Source: Pseudomonas frederiksbergensis
GTDB taxonomy: Bacteria; Pseudomonadota; Gammaproteobacteria; Pseudomonadales; Pseudomonadaceae
Direction of reading: 5' to 3'
Assembly: GCF_003732705.1 (NCBI RefSeq)
Contig: NZ_MOBR01000010.1
Span: 1 to 53,491 of the forward strand
DNA length: 53,491 bases
Under the pieces are notes generated by a model. That model was given only the letters and a program-made list of their open reading frames with translations, was not told the origin of the DNA and did no database searches. Position 1 is the first letter of the stretch. Each line of letters opens with the position of its first letter. Below, one piece after another: positions 8,433-17,000 of the stretch. Position numbers and translations under genes: made by a program.

Positions 8433-9365
8433 ATGGCTGGTGTAATGGATTCGGTAAACCAGCGCACGCAACTGGTAGGGCAGAATCGCCTGGAGCTGTT
8501 GTTGTTCCGTCTCGACGGCCAGCAGCTGTATGGCATCAATGTGTTCAAGGTTCGTGAGGTGCTGCAATGCCCCAAACTGACTCTGATGCCTAAGTCCAGT
8601 CCCGTCGTGTGCGGTGTGGCAAATATTCGTGGAGCGACCATCCCGATCCTTGATCTGGCGATGGCGACCGGTTCCGGTCGGTTGCTCGATCAAAGCAATC
8701 CCTTCGTGATCATCACGGAGTACAACACCAAGACCCAGGGTTTCCTGGTCCGGTCGGTAGAGCGCATCGTCAACATGAACTGGGAGGAGATTCATCCGCC
8801 ACCCAAGGGCACGGGACGCGATCATTACCTCACGGCTGTGACTCGGGTCGACAATCAGTTAGTCGAAATCATCGACGTCGAGAAGATCCTGGCCGAAGTA
8901 GCGCCGACGCCGGAAGCGATTTCGGTCGGTGTGGTCGATGTCGAAACCCAGCACAAGGCGTTGTCCTTGCGGGTGCTGACGGTCGATGACTCGTCGGTGG
9001 CGCGCAAGCAGGTCTCGCGTTGCCTGCAAACGGTCGGCGTCGAAGTGGTGGCGTTGAACGACGGTCGGCAAGCGCTGGACTACCTGCGCAAGCTGGTCGA
9101 CGAGGGCAAGAAGCCGGAAGAAGAGTTCCTGATGATGATTTCCGACATCGAGATGCCGGAGATGGACGGGTACACCCTGACGGCCGAGATCCGCAGCGAC
9201 CCTCGCATGCAAAAGCTTCATATCATCCTGCATACTTCGTTGTCGGGTGTGTTCAATCAGGCGATGGTCAAGAAAGTCGGTGCCGATGACTTCCTGGCCA
9301 AATTCCGTCCTGATGACCTGGCATCCCGGGTAGTCGACCGGATCAAAGCAGCAGATATCAGCTAG
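8433..9365 (+). CDS. cheV: CheV, CheW-receiver chemotaxis coupling protein
   Basis: The 310-residue protein has an N-terminal CheW domain (about residues 15-160; LLLFRLDGQQLYGINVFKVREVL and VVCGVANIRGATIPILDL are classic CheW segments) and a C-terminal receiver (about 182-305; LTVDDSS, phospho-Asp in ISDIEMPEMDG, HTSLSG, and a Lys in DFLAKFRP). CheV links chemoreceptors to CheA and can be phosphorylated, which aids adaptation. A TAGGAG ribosome site precedes the ATG. It is followed 46 bases later by cheR in the same direction, so the two are probably co-transcribed. Confidence 0.95.
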   Translation: MAGVMDSVNQRTQLVGQNRLELLLFRLDGQQLYGINVFKVREVLQCPKLTLMPKSSPVVCGVANIRGATIPILDLAMATGSGRLLDQSNPFVIITEYNTKTQGFLVRSVERIVNMNWEEIHPPPKGTGRDHYLTAVTRVDNQLVEIIDVEKILAEVAPTPEAISVGVVDVETQHKALSLRVLTVDDSSVARKQVSRCLQTVGVEVVALNDGRQALDYLRKLVDEGKKPEEEFLMMISDIEMPEMDGYTLTAEIRSDPRMQKLHIILHTSLSGVFNQAMVKKVGADDFLAKFRPDDLASRVVDRIKAADIS

Positions 9366-9411
9366 GGGCCCTTTGCCCCTGGCGGTCAACACGATTTAAG
9401 AGGCGGTATCT

Positions 9412-10239
9412 TTGTCTACGGGTAATTTGGATTTCGAACAGTTCCGGGTCTTCCTGGAAAAAGCCTGTGGCATTTTGCTCGGTGAAAACAAGCAATACCT
9501 GGTTTCGAGCCGTCTCAACAAACTGATGGAACAGCAGGGCATCAAATCCTTGGGTGAGCTGGTCCAGCGCATCCAGACCCAGCCGCGCAGTGGTTTGCGC
9601 GAGATGGTGGTGGATGCCATGACGACCAACGAAACCCTGTGGTTTCGTGACACCTATCCGTTTGAAGTCTTGAAGAACAAGGTACTGCCCGAAGCAATCA
9701 AGGCGGCTCCCGGTCAACGCCTGCGCATCTGGTCGGCGGCCTGCTCATCGGGTCAGGAACCGTATTCGCTGTCGATGTCGATCGACGAGTTCGAGCGGAC
9801 CAACCTGGGCCAGTTGAAGATGGGCGTGCAGATCGTTGCCACCGACCTGTCCGGCACCATGCTGACCAACTGCAAGACCGGCGAATACGACAGCCTGGCG
9901 ATCGGTCGCGGTTTGTCGCCCGAGCGCCTGCAGCGTTACTTCGATCCGAAAGGGCCGGGGCGCTGGGCCATCAAGGCACCGATCAAGAGCCGGGTAGAGT
10001 TTCGTTCGTTCAACCTGCTGGACAGCTACGCAGCCTTGGGCAAGTTCGACATCGTGTTCTGCCGCAACGTGCTGATCTACTTCTCCGCCGAGGTGAAGAA
10101 AGACATCCTGTTGCGCATCCACAGCACGTTGAAGCCAGGTGGTTACCTGTTCCTAGGCGCTTCCGAAGCGCTGAACGGTTTGCCGGATCATTACCAGATG
10201 GTCCAGTGCAGCCCAGGGATCATTTACCAAGCGAAGTGA
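9412..10239 (+). CDS. cheR: CheR, chemoreceptor glutamate methyltransferase
   Basis: The protein is 275 residues. The N-terminal all-helical CheR domain (about 5-60) is followed by a SAM-dependent methyltransferase domain with LRIWSAACSSGQEPYSLSM (motif I) and FDIVFCRNVLIYF (acceptor region), ending GYLFLGASEAL. It methylates glutamates on chemoreceptors. The start is a TTG at 9412, supported by AAGAGG eight bases upstream; no ATG occurs until inside the helical domain. A terminator follows, so cheV-cheR ends before flgB, which has its own promoter. Confidence 0.94.
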   Translation: MSTGNLDFEQFRVFLEKACGILLGENKQYLVSSRLNKLMEQQGIKSLGELVQRIQTQPRSGLREMVVDAMTTNETLWFRDTYPFEVLKNKVLPEAIKAAPGQRLRIWSAACSSGQEPYSLSMSIDEFERTNLGQLKMGVQIVATDLSGTMLTNCKTGEYDSLAIGRGLSPERLQRYFDPKGPGRWAIKAPIKSRVEFRSFNLLDSYAALGKFDIVFCRNVLIYFSAEVKKDILLRIHSTLKPGGYLFLGASEALNGLPDHYQMVQCSPGIIYQAK

Positions 10240-10257
10240 TGCAAAAGCGGCTGGCAT

Positions 10258-10293
10258 AAAAAACGGGAGTCCTCAGGGACTCCCGTTTTTTTT
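10258..10293 (+). terminator. Terminator after cheR
   Basis: AAAAAACGGGAGTCC and GGACTCCCGTTTTTTTT form a strong stem with a T tract. It separates cheVR from flgBCDE. Confidence 0.92.
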
Positions 10294-10325
10294 GCCTGAT
10301 GATTTCTGATGCGCGCCGCAATCCC

Positions 10326-10417
10326 TGTAGGAGCATGGCTTGCCCGCGATGGCGGTGTGTCAGACAACATCATCATTGGCTGATACGCCGCCATCGCGGG
10401 CAAGCCATGCTCCTACA
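10326..10417. repeat. REP doublet (REPIN-like), GTAGGAGC type, ends outward
   Basis: TGTAGGAGCATGGCTTGCCC near the left end is mirrored by GGGCAAGCCATGCTCCTACA at the right end, enclosing about 30 unrelated bases. This is the two-inverted-REP arrangement of pseudomonad REPINs. It lies between the cheR terminator and the flgB promoter. Confidence 0.88.
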
Positions 10418-10542
10418 AGGGATCGGTGTTGCCCGTGGGAAAGCGGCAGAAAAGCGGCAGACGGCGGAAACCCGTTGCCGCTTTTCTGGCATTGCCGCTT
10501 TGCCGATGCCCGCAAAGCCCCGGTTTACGGCGTTTTTTGAAT

Positions 10543-10557
10543 TGGCACGCCGCTTGC
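10543..10557 (+). promoter_or_regulatory. Sigma-54 promoter of the flgBCDE operon
   Basis: TGGCAC-GCCGC-TTGC matches the sigma-54 consensus at all ten defined positions. It lies 45 bases above the flgB ATG. In pseudomonads such early flagellar promoters are activated by FleQ or FleR; which one acts here cannot be read. Confidence 0.92.
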
Positions 10558-10602
10558 TATGTTCATGTTACGAAAAATCAGGTCACCCGAAGGTTTCCCG
10601 AC

Positions 10603-11010
10603 ATGAGCATCAGCTTCGATAAAGCGCTCGGTATCCACGAACAAGCCCTGGGCTTCCGCGCCCAGCGTGCCGAAGTCCTGGCCAACAACATCGCCAACGC
10701 CGATACCCCGAACTACAAGGCTCGGGACCTGGACTTCTCCAAAGTGCTTGCCGCACAGAACGAGAAGACCAAGAACGGTTCTTTCGCCTTGAACATGACC
10801 AACAGCCGTCATATCGAAGCCGAAGGCCTGGGCAATGGCGACGAGTCGCTGCTGTATCGCACGCCGATGCAACCGTCGATCGACCAGAACACCGTGGACG
10901 CTCAGCTTGAACAGTCGAATTACGCGGAAAACGCGGTCGGCTTCCAGGCCAGCTTCACCCTGCTCAACAGCAAATTCAAAGGGCTGGTTTCAGCCCTGCG
11001 AGGAGAGTAA
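10603..11010 (+). CDS. flgB: FlgB, proximal rod protein
   Basis: The 135-residue protein carries the N-terminal rod/hook motif RAEVLANNIANADTPNYKARDLDF and the C-terminal amphipathic helix NYAENAVGFQASFTLLNSKFKGL. FlgB is the first rod component above the MS ring. The ATG at 10603 is the family start; upstream in-frame residues are REP-adjacent sequence. It leads a tightly spaced flgB-C-D-E operon behind a sigma-54 promoter. Confidence 0.96.
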   Translation: MSISFDKALGIHEQALGFRAQRAEVLANNIANADTPNYKARDLDFSKVLAAQNEKTKNGSFALNMTNSRHIEAEGLGNGDESLLYRTPMQPSIDQNTVDAQLEQSNYAENAVGFQASFTLLNSKFKGLVSALRGE

Positions 11011-11013
11011 GTC

Positions 11014-11457
11014 ATGTCCCTTGCCAGTGTTTTCAACATTGCCGGTAGCGGCATGAGTGCCCAGACCACTCGCCTGAACACCGTCGCCTCGAACATCGCT
11101 AACGCCGAAACCGTCTCGTCGAGCATCGACCAGACCTATCGCGCCCGTCACCCGGTGTTCGCCACCATGTTCCAGGGTGGCCAGAACGGCGGCAGCGATT
11201 CGCTGTTCCAGAGCCAGGACGCCGCCGGCCAGGGCGTGCAAGTGTTGGGCGTGGTCGAAGACCAGAGCAACCTTGAAGCGCGCTACGAGCCGAACCATCC
11301 GGCTGCCGACGCCAAGGGCTACGTCTACTACCCGAACGTCAACGTCGTCGAAGAAATGGCTGACATGATTTCCGCGAGCCGTTCGTTCCAGACCAACGCC
11401 GAAATGATGAACACCGCCAAAACCATGATGCAGAAGGTCCTGACCCTCGGTCAGTGA
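11014..11457 (+). CDS. flgC: FlgC, proximal rod protein
   Basis: The 147-residue protein has the rod signature TTRLNTVASNIANAETVSS at the N-terminus and SRSFQTNAEMMNTAKTMMQKVL at the C-terminus. It is exported by the flagellar type III system and assembles with FlgB, FlgF and FliE. It starts three bases after flgB, with GAGGAG inside the flgB end as ribosome site. Confidence 0.96.
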   Translation: MSLASVFNIAGSGMSAQTTRLNTVASNIANAETVSSSIDQTYRARHPVFATMFQGGQNGGSDSLFQSQDAAGQGVQVLGVVEDQSNLEARYEPNHPAADAKGYVYYPNVNVVEEMADMISASRSFQTNAEMMNTAKTMMQKVLTLGQ

Positions 11458-11472
11458 TAAGGGGCGACTCAG

Positions 11473-12198
11473 ATGAGTGTTACCGATTCCACCAGCGGCC
11501 TCAGCATTAACGACATCCTGGCGAACTCTTCCGTCAAGTCCAATGCCACCAAGGATGGCCTTGGCTCCGTGGCCGGCGCCGCGACCGGTGGCCAGACGTT
11601 GGGCAAGGATGCGTTCCTGCAATTGCTGGTGACCCAACTCAAAAACCAGAACCCGCTGGACCCGCAGGACAACAGTGCGTTCGTCGCCCAGTTGGCCCAG
11701 TTCAGTAGCCTGGAAGGCATCACCACGCTCAACAGCACGGTCAGCTCGATCGCCGGCAACTACAGCTCTTCTCAGGCGTTGCAGGCTTCGTCCCTGGTCG
11801 GCCGCTCCGTGATCGTGCAGACCAACAATATCCAGGTCGACGACCCGACCAAGGCAGTCACCGGTTCGGTGAACCTGACTTCGTCGATCGCCGGTGGCAC
11901 CGTGACCATTGCCGACAAAGACGGCAAGACGGTCCGCACCATCGACCTGGGCACCCGCGCGGTCGGCAGTTCCAGCTTCACATGGGATGGCAAGGATTCG
12001 AGTGGCAACCCCGTTCCGGTCGGCGCTTACACCATCAAGGCCAGTACGCCGATCGACGGCAAGGCGACGGACCTGGCGGTGTACCTGCCGGCCACCGTCA
12101 ACAGCGTGACCCTCAGCCAGACCGGCGGCGAGCTGATGCTCAACCTCGCAGGCCTGGGCCCGGTCGCCCTGTCCAAAGTTCAAACCATTGGTATATAG
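11473..12198 (+). CDS. flgD: FlgD, hook capping protein
   Basis: The 241-residue protein has the FlgD N-terminal motif DAFLQLLVTQLKNQNPLDP with FVAQLAQFSSLEG, then the C-terminal FLN-like beta domain (FTWDGKDSSGNPVPVGAYTI). FlgD caps the growing hook so that FlgE subunits polymerise. It starts 15 bases after flgC in the same operon. Confidence 0.96.
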   Translation: MSVTDSTSGLSINDILANSSVKSNATKDGLGSVAGAATGGQTLGKDAFLQLLVTQLKNQNPLDPQDNSAFVAQLAQFSSLEGITTLNSTVSSIAGNYSSSQALQASSLVGRSVIVQTNNIQVDDPTKAVTGSVNLTSSIAGGTVTIADKDGKTVRTIDLGTRAVGSSSFTWDGKDSSGNPVPVGAYTIKASTPIDGKATDLAVYLPATVNSVTLSQTGGELMLNLAGLGPVALSKVQTIGI

Positions 12199-12229
12199 AG
12201 CCGACTAACCCGGCACAAAGGAGTGGAAT

Positions 12230-13561
12230 ATGTCTTTCAATATCGGCCTTAGCGGTCTCTATGCAGCCAACAAACAACTGGACGTGACCGGCAACAACAT
12301 CGCCAACGTCGCGACCACCGGTTTCAAATCCTCCCGCACCGAATTTGAAGACGTCTACTCGGCGACCAAACTCGGCAGCGGCAGCCAGGTCGTCGGCAGC
12401 GGCGTGCGCCTGGCCAACGTGTCTCAGCAGTTTACCCAGGGTGACATCAACAACACCGGTAACGTGCTGGACATGGGCATCAACGGTTCGGGTTTCTTCG
12501 CCCTGAGCAACAACGGCTCGACGTCCTACACCCGTAACGGTACGTTCAAGGTCGACAAGGACGGTTTCATCACCAACACCGACTACACCTCCCGCCTGCA
12601 AGGCTACGGTGTGGATGCCAACGGCAAGATCATCAACGGCGTGTTGACCGACCTGAAACTCGACACCTCGAACCTGGCGCCGAAGACCACTTCGACCGTG
12701 ACCTCGACGATCAACCTGAACTCGACGGCTCCGGTCATCGACGATACCGTCCCGGCTGGCAAGTTCGACCCGACGCTGACGGCGACCTACACCAAATCGT
12801 TCAGCACCCCGATTTATGACAGCCAGGGCAACCAGCACACCATGGATCAGTACATGGTGAAAACCGGTGCCAATACCTGGAAGGTCTACACTCTGGTAGA
12901 CGGCCGCAACCCGGATGCTACCGGCAGCGATCCGAAAGTCACTGCCCCGGTCGCTTCGACACTGTCGTTCGACACCAGCGGTAAGTTGACTCAGGTAAGT
13001 ACGCCTGCACCAGTGGCGACCGATCCTCCGATCATCAGCAGTGACTTGACGATGAAAAAATGGATACCAGGCACCGTCACCAATGGTGTCTGGAAAGCCA
13101 ACGGCGCGGCCGCCAACCCGGCAGGCGTGACCATCTCCATGGCCAATACCACCCAGTACAACGCCGACACCGCGCGTTCGATCCCGACCCAGGACGGTTA
13201 TGCCACCGGCCAGATCACCAACCTGACCATCGACGGCACCGGCACCCTGTTCGCCAACTTCAGCAACAACCAGAGCAAGGCCATCGGCCAGGTTGCGCTG
13301 GCCAGCTTCACTAACGAACAAGGCCTGCAAGCGATTGGCGGCACCAGCTGGAAAGAGACGTTCGCTTCGGGTATCCCGGGCTACGACGCGCCGGAAACCG
13401 GGACCCTGGGTTCCATCCAGTCCAACTCCCTGGAAGAGTCCAACGTCAACCTGACCAACGAACTGGTCAACCTGATCAAGGCGCAGAGCAACTACCAGGC
13501 GAACGCCAAGACCATCTCCACCCAGAGCACCATCATGCAGACCATCATTCAGATGACTTGA
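12230..13561 (+). CDS. flgE: FlgE, flagellar hook protein
   Basis: The protein has 443 residues. The N-terminus has SGLYAANKQLDVTGNNIANV, the middle is a variable Thr/Ser/Asn-rich D1-D2 region (about 150-330), and the C-terminus carries SLEESNVNLTNELVNLIKAQ and a final amphipathic helix. It polymerises into the flexible hook. An AAGGAG site precedes the ATG. It is last in the operon here: a terminator follows 32 bases later and flgF is not next to it. Confidence 0.96.
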   Translation: MSFNIGLSGLYAANKQLDVTGNNIANVATTGFKSSRTEFEDVYSATKLGSGSQVVGSGVRLANVSQQFTQGDINNTGNVLDMGINGSGFFALSNNGSTSYTRNGTFKVDKDGFITNTDYTSRLQGYGVDANGKIINGVLTDLKLDTSNLAPKTTSTVTSTINLNSTAPVIDDTVPAGKFDPTLTATYTKSFSTPIYDSQGNQHTMDQYMVKTGANTWKVYTLVDGRNPDATGSDPKVTAPVASTLSFDTSGKLTQVSTPAPVATDPPIISSDLTMKKWIPGTVTNGVWKANGAAANPAGVTISMANTTQYNADTARSIPTQDGYATGQITNLTIDGTGTLFANFSNNQSKAIGQVALASFTNEQGLQAIGGTSWKETFASGIPGYDAPETGTLGSIQSNSLEESNVNLTNELVNLIKAQSNYQANAKTISTQSTIMQTIIQMT

Positions 13562-13592
13562 TGCTGGCTGGGTTGTAGAGCTTCACCAAGAG

Positions 13593-13615
13593 CCCCTCGC
13601 GAGAGGGGTTTTTTT
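13593..13615 (+). terminator. Terminator after flgE
   Basis: CCCCTC-GCGA-GAGGGG followed by seven T is a compact intrinsic terminator. It ends the flgBCDE operon after flgE. Confidence 0.9.
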
Positions 13616-14075
13616 ATGCGCGCGGCAAACGCGTACGCTCAGATTTATACCGTTCGTCCGCCTCTGTGGTGCGGAATTTGCACTCTCGGCGGGCAAAGGC
13701 CAGCAAGCGTCAAACTTTCATACGGCCTGCGTTATCTCGCCAGAACACTCTTCGGCGACATGGAAGCGATAGTAAATCCCAAGGAGGGAACTCAGTGAGC
13801 CGTCATAGAACCGTCAGTGCGCCCAGGGTGGCGCTGCAACTGAATGTGGCCTGGCATCGAGCATCGGCTTACTCCCAAGGCCTGGCTTTGTTCGCCAGGG
13901 TCTTCAGCATCATTTCAACGACTTCATCGAAACCCTCTGCTAACGGCGGATGGCGCTCTGCCGTCTCGCCTGTTTAAAACGATCAGTCATCACGTGCCGT
14001 GCATTCAGAGAGGGGTGAAACCCCCGAGGCACCCGGCGCTTAAACGTAGTTTCCAACACACACAAGGAAGATGTA
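13616..14075 (+). other. Intergenic region before the RTX gene
   Basis: Apart from the small GTG frame at 13795 there is no recognisable gene. The region ends in AAGGAAG, the ribosome site of the RTX gene. No consensus sigma-28 or sigma-54 promoter was found by eye. Confidence 0.45.
13795..13977 (+). CDS. Possible small protein with a near-ideal ribosome binding site
   Basis: A GTG-started frame of 60 residues is preceded by AAGGAGG seven bases upstream, the strongest Shine-Dalgarno match in this gap. The product is basic and Ser/Ala-rich with one moderately hydrophobic stretch (LALFARVFSIIS). I do not recognise it. A 12-codon frame (MEAIVNPKEGTQ) ends on a TGA that overlaps the GTG, which could couple their translation. 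The longer open frame upstream has no better start. It could be a real small gene, a leader peptide for the RTX gene 100 bases further on, or chance. Confidence 0.3.
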   Translation: MSRHRTVSAPRVALQLNVAWHRASAYSQGLALFARVFSIISTTSSKPSANGGWRSAVSPV

Positions 14076-17000
14076 ATGGCGGTAATCAACGGGACCAACG
14101 GTGCAGATACGCTGGTAGGTACTGCAGGCGATGATCAAATACGCGGTTTGGCAGGAGATGATGTGCTCAATGGCGGGGACGGCAACGATCTCCTCATCGG
14201 CGGCGCGGGGGCTGACCAACTGATTGGTGGCGCCGGCATCGACATTGCCAGCTACGAGGATGATGTCTCGGGTGCAGGGGTGACCATCAACCAAAAAACC
14301 GGTGTCAATACGGGGCTGGCTTTGGGCGATACCTTCAGCGGTATTGAAGTGATCCGTGGAACGGCCTACAGCGACAACTTTGTTGGGGGCACTGCCGCCG
14401 ATAACTTTGATGGTTCTGGTGGCTACGACACCCTGAGTTATTCCACCTCTGCCCAGGCCGTCAATATTACCGTGACGGGAACCACAGGTACCGGTGTCGG
14501 CGGTGATGCACAGGGTGATACCTTCAGCAATATCGAGGTGATCACCGGCTCGGCTTTCAATGATGTCTTTACCGCGACTTCCGGTAGCGCAACCTTTTAT
14601 GGTGGTGCCGGCAACGACGTCTACATCATCAATAGCGCCAGTGGGGTTGGGGTAGGTGAGAGCGCCGGCGGCGGTGACGATGAGGTTCGTACCAATCAGC
14701 TCAACATGGGGATGAACGCCAACGTCGAGCGCCTGACCTACACCGGCACCGGCAACTTCACCGGGCGTGGCAACGACGGGGATAACATCATCACCGGCGG
14801 GGCGGGCAATGACTTATTGATCGGTGGCGCGGGGGCCGACCAACTGATTGGCGGTGCCGGCATCGACATTGCCAGTTATGAAGATATCGTCTCGGGCGTA
14901 GGGGTGACGATCAACCTGAAAACCGGAGTACACACGGGCATTGCGGCCGGCGATACGTTCAGTGGCATTGAAGTGATTCGCGGCTCGAGCTACGTCGATA
15001 ACTTTGTCGGCGGAACTGCCGCCGATACCTTTGATGGAGCCGGCGGTTCCGACACCCTGAGTTATTCCACCTCTGCCCAGGCCGTCAATATTACCGTGAC
15101 GGGAACCACAGGTACCGGTGTCGGCGGCGATGCACAGGGTGATACCTTCAGCAATATCGAAACCATCACTGGTTCGGTCTTCGATGATGTCTTTACCGCG
15201 ACTTCCGGTAGCGCAACCTTTTATGGTGGTGCCGGCAACGACGTCTACATCATCAATAGCGCCAGTGGGGTTGGGGTAGGTGAGAGCGCCGGCGGCGGTG
15301 ACGATGAGGTTCGTACCAATCAGCTCAACATGGGGATGAACGCCAACGTCGAGCGCCTGACCTACACCGGCACCGGCAACTTCACCGGGCGTGGCAACGA
15401 CGGGGATAACATCATCACCGGCGGGGCGGGCAATGACTTACTGATCGGTGGCGCGGGGGCCGACCAACTGATTGGCGGTGCCGGCATCGACATTGCCAGT
15501 TATGAAGATATCGTCTCGGGCGTAGGGGTGACGATCAACCTGAAAACCGGAGTACACACGGGCATTGCGGCCGGCGATACGTTCAGTGGCATTGAAGTGA
15601 TTCGCGGCTCGAGCTACGTCGATAACTTTGTCAGCGATGCAAGTGTTACTAATTTTGATGGTGGTGCTGGCAACGATACCCTGAGCTTTGCCGGTTCCGC
15701 CCAAGCGATCAATCTGACAATGGCAAATGGTGTTGGCAGCGGTGTGGGCGGCGATGCGCAAGGCGATACGTTCAGCAACATCGAGGTGATCATTGGTTCG
15801 GCCTTCGATGATGTCTATACCGTGACCTCCGGGAATGCGACCTTTTACGGTGGCGCCGGCAACGACGTCTACATCATCAACGCCGGGGCGATGGGCGTAG
15901 GCGAATTGGCTGGCGGTGGCGACGACGAAATCCGTACCAACCAGGCCTCCATGGGCATGAGTGCCGAAGTCGAGCGCCTGACCTACACCGGCACCACCAA
16001 CTTCACCGGACGCGGCAACGCCGGGGACAACATCATCACCGGCGGCGCGGGCAACGACTTGCTGATCGGCGGCGCGGGTGCCGACCAACTGATTGGCGGT
16101 GCAGGCATCGACACGGCCAGTTATGAGGACAGCACCGCCGCCGGCGTGACCGTCAACCTGAAAACCGGAGTCAACGCAGGTTTCGCTGCAGGCGATACCT
16201 TCTCCGGCATTGAGATCATTCGTGGCAGCCAGAACGGTGACACTTTCGTCAGCGGCCTGGAGGCGAACATCTTCGATGGAGGCACCGCTGGCGGTGTCGA
16301 CACGGTTGATTACTCGACGTCCGCGCAGGCCGTCAACATCACCCTCACCACACTCGGCGTCGGCAGTGGCCAGGGTGGCGACGCTCAAGGCGACACCTTT
16401 ACCAACATCGAGAAAATCGTCGGTTCGGCTCAGGATGACGTGTTCACCACCGGTGCTGCGACTTTCACGCTGCAGGGCGGCGCGGGCAACGATATCTACG
16501 TTTTCAACGGCCCGGCTTACCAGGCGGTTATCGAGGTCGCGGGTGGCGGGGATGATGAGGTCCGCACTTCGATGGCGAACCTGGCATTGAGTGCCGAAGT
16601 CGAGCGCCTGACCTACACCGGCACCGGCAACTTCATTGGTACCGGCAATGCGGGCAACAACATCATCACCGGTAATATCGGCAATGACCTGCTGATGGGG
16701 GGCGCGGGTGCTGATGTCTTCATCGGCGCGGCCGGGACCGACACGGTTACTTACGACGACTCCACCGTCGGCGTGACGATCAACCTGAAAACCGGCGTTC
16801 ACACCGGCATTGCCGCTGGCGATACCTTTGACGGCATCGAAGTCATTCGAGGCTCCAAGTTCAGCGACACCTTTGTTGCCGGTGCAAATATCGATAAGTT
16901 CGAGGGCGGCGCAGTTGGCACCGACAACATCGACGTCGTCGACTACTCGCTGTCCTCTGCCGCGATCAACCTGACACTGGCTTCAGGAACCGGCACCGGT

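Noticed and set aside
13616..13798. 60-codon ATG frame just after the flgE terminator
   Set aside because: It begins at the end of the terminator's T tract without a ribosome site; only its last 12 codons, from an internal ATG, are possibly relevant as a leader.
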